Of a DNA stretch of 64,000 nucleotides, positions 61,504 through 64,000 are shown piece after piece. The translations under genes and the position numbers were made by a program. Each line of letters opens with the position of its first letter. Position 1 is the stretch's first letter. Under the pieces are notes generated by a model. The model worked only from the letters and a program-made list of their open reading frames with translations. It did no database searches and was not told the DNA's origin. The stretch is from an uncultured Bryobacteraceae bacterium (GTDB taxonomy: Bacteria > Acidobacteriota > Terriglobia > Bryobacterales > Bryobacteraceae): assembly GCA_937924525.1 (NCBI GenBank), contig CALDSU010000004.1:310001-374000 (forward strand), given 5' to 3'.

Positions 61504-64000
61504 ATGATGGGGAATCGGAAAAGACCAGTTGGTTGCGCTCTGCTGGCGGTCTGGATTGCCGCGGCGGCGCTGGCGGCGGTGCAGCGCGAAGAGCCGGTGG
61601 GCTTGGTGCTGCTGCCCGGCGGAGCAAAGCTGGTCCGGGCGGGAGTCGAGACGCCGCTGGCGGCCAAGGCCGGGGATGTGCTGTTTGCCGGGGACGCCTT
61701 AAGGACGGAGACCGGCCCAGCGTCCTTCCTGTTTTGCCCGCAGAAGTCCTCTCAGAGTCTGGCTGCCGGCGGCGAAGTCCTGCTGGAGTCCAAACAACTG
61801 AAAGTGAAAGCCGGCAAACTCACTGATCAGAAGTCCGTGAACGCCTGTTTTCTGCCGCCGGTGGTCCGGGTGGCGCTGGCGAGCCAGCAGCATTACGGGG
61901 TGAGCATGACGCGCGGCGGCGCCGAGGAGCCGCCGTTCGAAGCCACGCCGCCTGAGAAATGGCCGACCGGCCTGGCCGCCGAGATGAAGCCCATGGACGA
62001 CGCCCTGGCCGCCGACGCCAACGATACCGCCGCCCGCCTGGCGCGAGCGGCGCTGCTCGAGAAATACCAACTCTCCGCCGACGCGCTGGCCGAGTATCGC
62101 AAGGTGGCGCCTGCCTTGCCGGACGCGGTGTGGATCAAGGGCAAGATCTTTGAACTGGCCGAAGCGGTGACGAACGCGGCGGCGTTGGCCAAGGCGCGCG
62201 CGCCGACGGGCGGGCAGACGTACGCGTTGCTGGTAGGCGTTTCGAAATACCAGAAGCTGCCGCAGGACCAGTGGCTGCAATTCGCGCACGCCGACGCCAC
62301 CGTGTTCGAGCAATATCTGCGCAGCCCCCGCGGCGGGGGATTGCCCGCCGAGAATGTAGCCATTCTGACCGACGAGAAAGCCACCACCGCGGCCTTGCGA
62401 AACGCCTTCCAAACTTTTCTGAAAGGCCGGGCGGGGAAGAACGACACCGTGATCGTGATGCTGGCCGGGCACGGCACCGTGGAGGTGCCGGGCAGCAGGG
62501 GCGCGTTCATTCTGACGTACGACTCGGATCCGCAGGACCTGTCCGGCTCAGCCCTGCCGATGGAAGAAGTGCAGAAACTGGTTGAGGAAGAACTCACGCA
62601 AGTCGGACGCGTGGCGTTGTTTGTCGACGTGTGCCGCGCCGGCGTGATCGGCACCATCAGGAACACCAACGTCAACCGGATGGTGGAGCAACTCGGCGAT
62701 GCCGAGGGGCAGATGTTCGGCCTTATGGCGAGCCGTCCGCGCGAACTCTCAATCGAAGGCCCGCAATTCGGCGGCGGCCACGGCGCCTTCAGCTATTTTG
62801 TGCTGAAGGGGCTGAACGGCGAGGCGGACAAGAACAGCGACCAGATCGTGGACGTCAACGAGCTGATCTCCTACGTGCAGACCAAGGTGCCCGAGGCCAC
62901 GCAAGATAAGCAGCATCCGCGCGAGTTCGGCACCTTCGATAACGCGCTGCCGCTCGCGGACGTCAACAAACCGGGGATCAACCTGGCGCGGGCGCGCTTC
63001 CCGCTCGTTTACGATTCCGCGGGGGAGGCGCTCTATCTGGCGGCGGCGCAGGCCGCGCCGGGAGCGCTGAGTTCGGAAACGCAGCGTGCCGTCGCCCGCC
63101 TCGACGAGGCGATCGCCGCGGGCCGCTTCGAGCCGCGGCAGGCGGACAGTGCGTTCGCGGCGCTGCGCGAACTGGAGCGTCTGCTTCCGCCCGAGCGGCT
63201 GCTGCTCGCAAAGAACAAAGTCCGCGTGGCGCTCGAGGACCGCGGCCAGCAGGTGATCCTGCGCTATCTCACCGGCGACCAGGCGCCGCAGACCAGGGAC
63301 GACTTCGCGCGCGGGGCTACACTCTACAGCCATGCCCGCCTGCTGACCCCGGAGTCGCTGTTTCTGGACGCGCGCGAATCCTTCTGCCGGGGCCGCACGC
63401 TGCTGTTCGACAAGCAATTTTCCCAGTCGGTGGATCTGCTGGAGCGCGCGGTGCGGCTGGACCCGCAGGGAGCGCAGTCGTACAACGCGCTGGGCATCGC
63501 GTATCTGGAACAGGCGCGGTACCAGGAGGCGATCCCGGCGTTTCGCGACGCCATCCGCCTGGCGCCGCACTGGTCGTATCCCCTGCATAACCTGGCGCTG
63601 GCGTACACCGAAACCGGCGACTACCAGGCCGCGATTCGCTCCTACGAACAAGCCATGCGCCTGACGCCACAGTATGCATATCTGCCCTACAACCTGGGCC
63701 TGGTCTACCAGCGGCTCAACCGGCGCCGCGATGCCGAACGGTTCTACCGGAGGGCGATCGCGCTGGCGCCGGATTCCGGCGAGCCGTACAACGCGCTGGG
63801 TTCGCTGAAAGCGTTCAGTGGAAAGGCGCGCGAAGCCGAAGGGCTGTACCGGACAGCGCTCGAGAAGAACCCGAAGTTGCTGCCCGCGCGCCACAATCTG
63901 GCCCTGCTGCTGGCCGGGGAGCGGGACCGCCGCGGCGAGGCGATCGCGTTGTGGCGGGAAAACCTGCGTCTGGACCCGGCGTTTCTGCCCTCGCGGCTCA
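61504..64000 (+). CDS. Exported FecR-like/caspase (C14)/TPR protein, runs off window
   Basis: At least 832 residues from the ATG at 61504; no stop before the window end. A signal peptide (CALLAVWIAAAALAAVQ) leads to a FecR-like beta domain (LLPGGAKLVRAGVETPLAAK and GDALRTETGPASFLF). Residues about 240-480 form a caspase-like peptidase C14 domain with His323 in VIVMLAGHGTVE and Cys377 in LFVDVCRAG. From about residue 600 there are at least five TPR repeats (SYNALGIAYLEQARYQEAIPAF, YNLGLVYQRLNRRRDAERFYRR). The gene starts 4 nt after the cyclase stop, so the two are translationally coupled. Substrate unknown. Confidence 0.9.
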   Translation, partial: MMGNRKRPVGCALLAVWIAAAALAAVQREEPVGLVLLPGGAKLVRAGVETPLAAKAGDVLFAGDALRTETGPASFLFCPQKSSQSLAAGGEVLLESKQLKVKAGKLTDQKSVNACFLPPVVRVALASQQHYGVSMTRGGAEEPPFEATPPEKWPTGLAAEMKPMDDALAADANDTAARLARAALLEKYQLSADALAEYRKVAPALPDAVWIKGKIFELAEAVTNAAALAKARAPTGGQTYALLVGVSKYQKLPQDQWLQFAHADATVFEQYLRSPRGGGLPAENVAILTDEKATTAALRNAFQTFLKGRAGKNDTVIVMLAGHGTVEVPGSRGAFILTYDSDPQDLSGSALPMEEVQKLVEEELTQVGRVALFVDVCRAGVIGTIRNTNVNRMVEQLGDAEGQMFGLMASRPRELSIEGPQFGGGHGAFSYFVLKGLNGEADKNSDQIVDVNELISYVQTKVPEATQDKQHPREFGTFDNALPLADVNKPGINLARARFPLVYDSAGEALYLAAAQAAPGALSSETQRAVARLDEAIAAGRFEPRQADSAFAALRELERLLPPERLLLAKNKVRVALEDRGQQVILRYLTGDQAPQTRDDFARGATLYSHARLLTPESLFLDARESFCRGRTLLFDKQFSQSVDLLERAVRLDPQGAQSYNALGIAYLEQARYQEAIPAFRDAIRLAPHWSYPLHNLALAYTETGDYQAAIRSYEQAMRLTPQYAYLPYNLGLVYQRLNRRRDAERFYRRAIALAPDSGEPYNALGSLKAFSGKAREAEGLYRTALEKNPKLLPARHNLALLLAGERDRRGEAIALWRENLRLDPAFLPSRL

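Overview
The window is a GC-rich, gene-dense chromosomal segment from what is probably an acidobacterium of the Solibacter/Bryobacter type. The best marker is a protein at 34851-35651 that looks like the TIGR03437 family, which is expanded in Solibacter and relatives. Supporting signs are Tat-exported sulfatase and esterase-type enzymes, FG-GAP and parallel beta-helix secreted proteins, secreted DinB and DUF1579-like proteins, and the futalosine route to menaquinone. The taxonomic call is an inference from gene content. I see no insertion sequence, prophage, CRISPR array or rRNA.

Layout. 1-4.2 kb: a partial aldo/keto reductase, an unknown protein with a strong ribosome binding site, a large exported protein and a helix-hairpin-helix protein. 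4.2-12.7 kb (minus strand): a GT2-methyltransferase fusion, mqnE and a UbiA prenyltransferase (menaquinone), an FG-GAP protein, a membrane glycosyltransferase and a PfkB kinase. 12.9-17.4 kb (plus): sulfate activation (cysD and a cysN fused to a degenerate APS-kinase domain), then a sulfatase. 17.4-23.1 kb: homoserine kinase, a Gfo/Idh oxidoreductase, a parvulin isomerase, an HpaI-type aldolase overlapping an amidohydrolase, and tRNA-Leu(CAA). 23.1-32.5 kb: a secreted phosphoesterase with its metallophosphatase partner, a phosphomannomutase, a FadL-type porin, a deacetylase and a Tat-exported isomerase-like protein. 32.5-38 kb: a structured leader before a DUF5658 membrane protein, a broken DinB gene, an AraC regulator, DUF1579 and TIGR03437-like proteins, and a glycogen-debranching enzyme. 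38.26-38.58 kb: tRNA-Leu(UAA) interrupted by a group I intron. 38.7-45.3 kb: a cytochrome c/monooxygenase-like protein, an MFS transporter, a PPOX protein, two beta-decarboxylating dehydrogenases and pcm. 45.3-54.2 kb: one tightly packed minus-strand operon of eight genes that matches the complete N-methylglutamate pathway of methylamine oxidation (mgsABC, mgdABCD, gmaS). 54.4-59.3 kb: iscX, sppA and exported proteins. 59.4-64 kb: a tiny lipoprotein, a 21-bp tandem repeat, a CHASE2 adenylate/guanylate cyclase, and a FecR-like/caspase/TPR protein that runs off the window.

The most notable items are the tRNA-Leu(UAA) group I intron (all splice-site and core landmarks are visible), the complete N-methylglutamate operon in an apparent acidobacterium, the cyclase-caspase signalling pair, the P-loop-less APS-kinase domain on CysN, and a recurring arrangement of -10-like hexamers 6-9 nt before SD-less start codons that suggests leaderless mRNAs.
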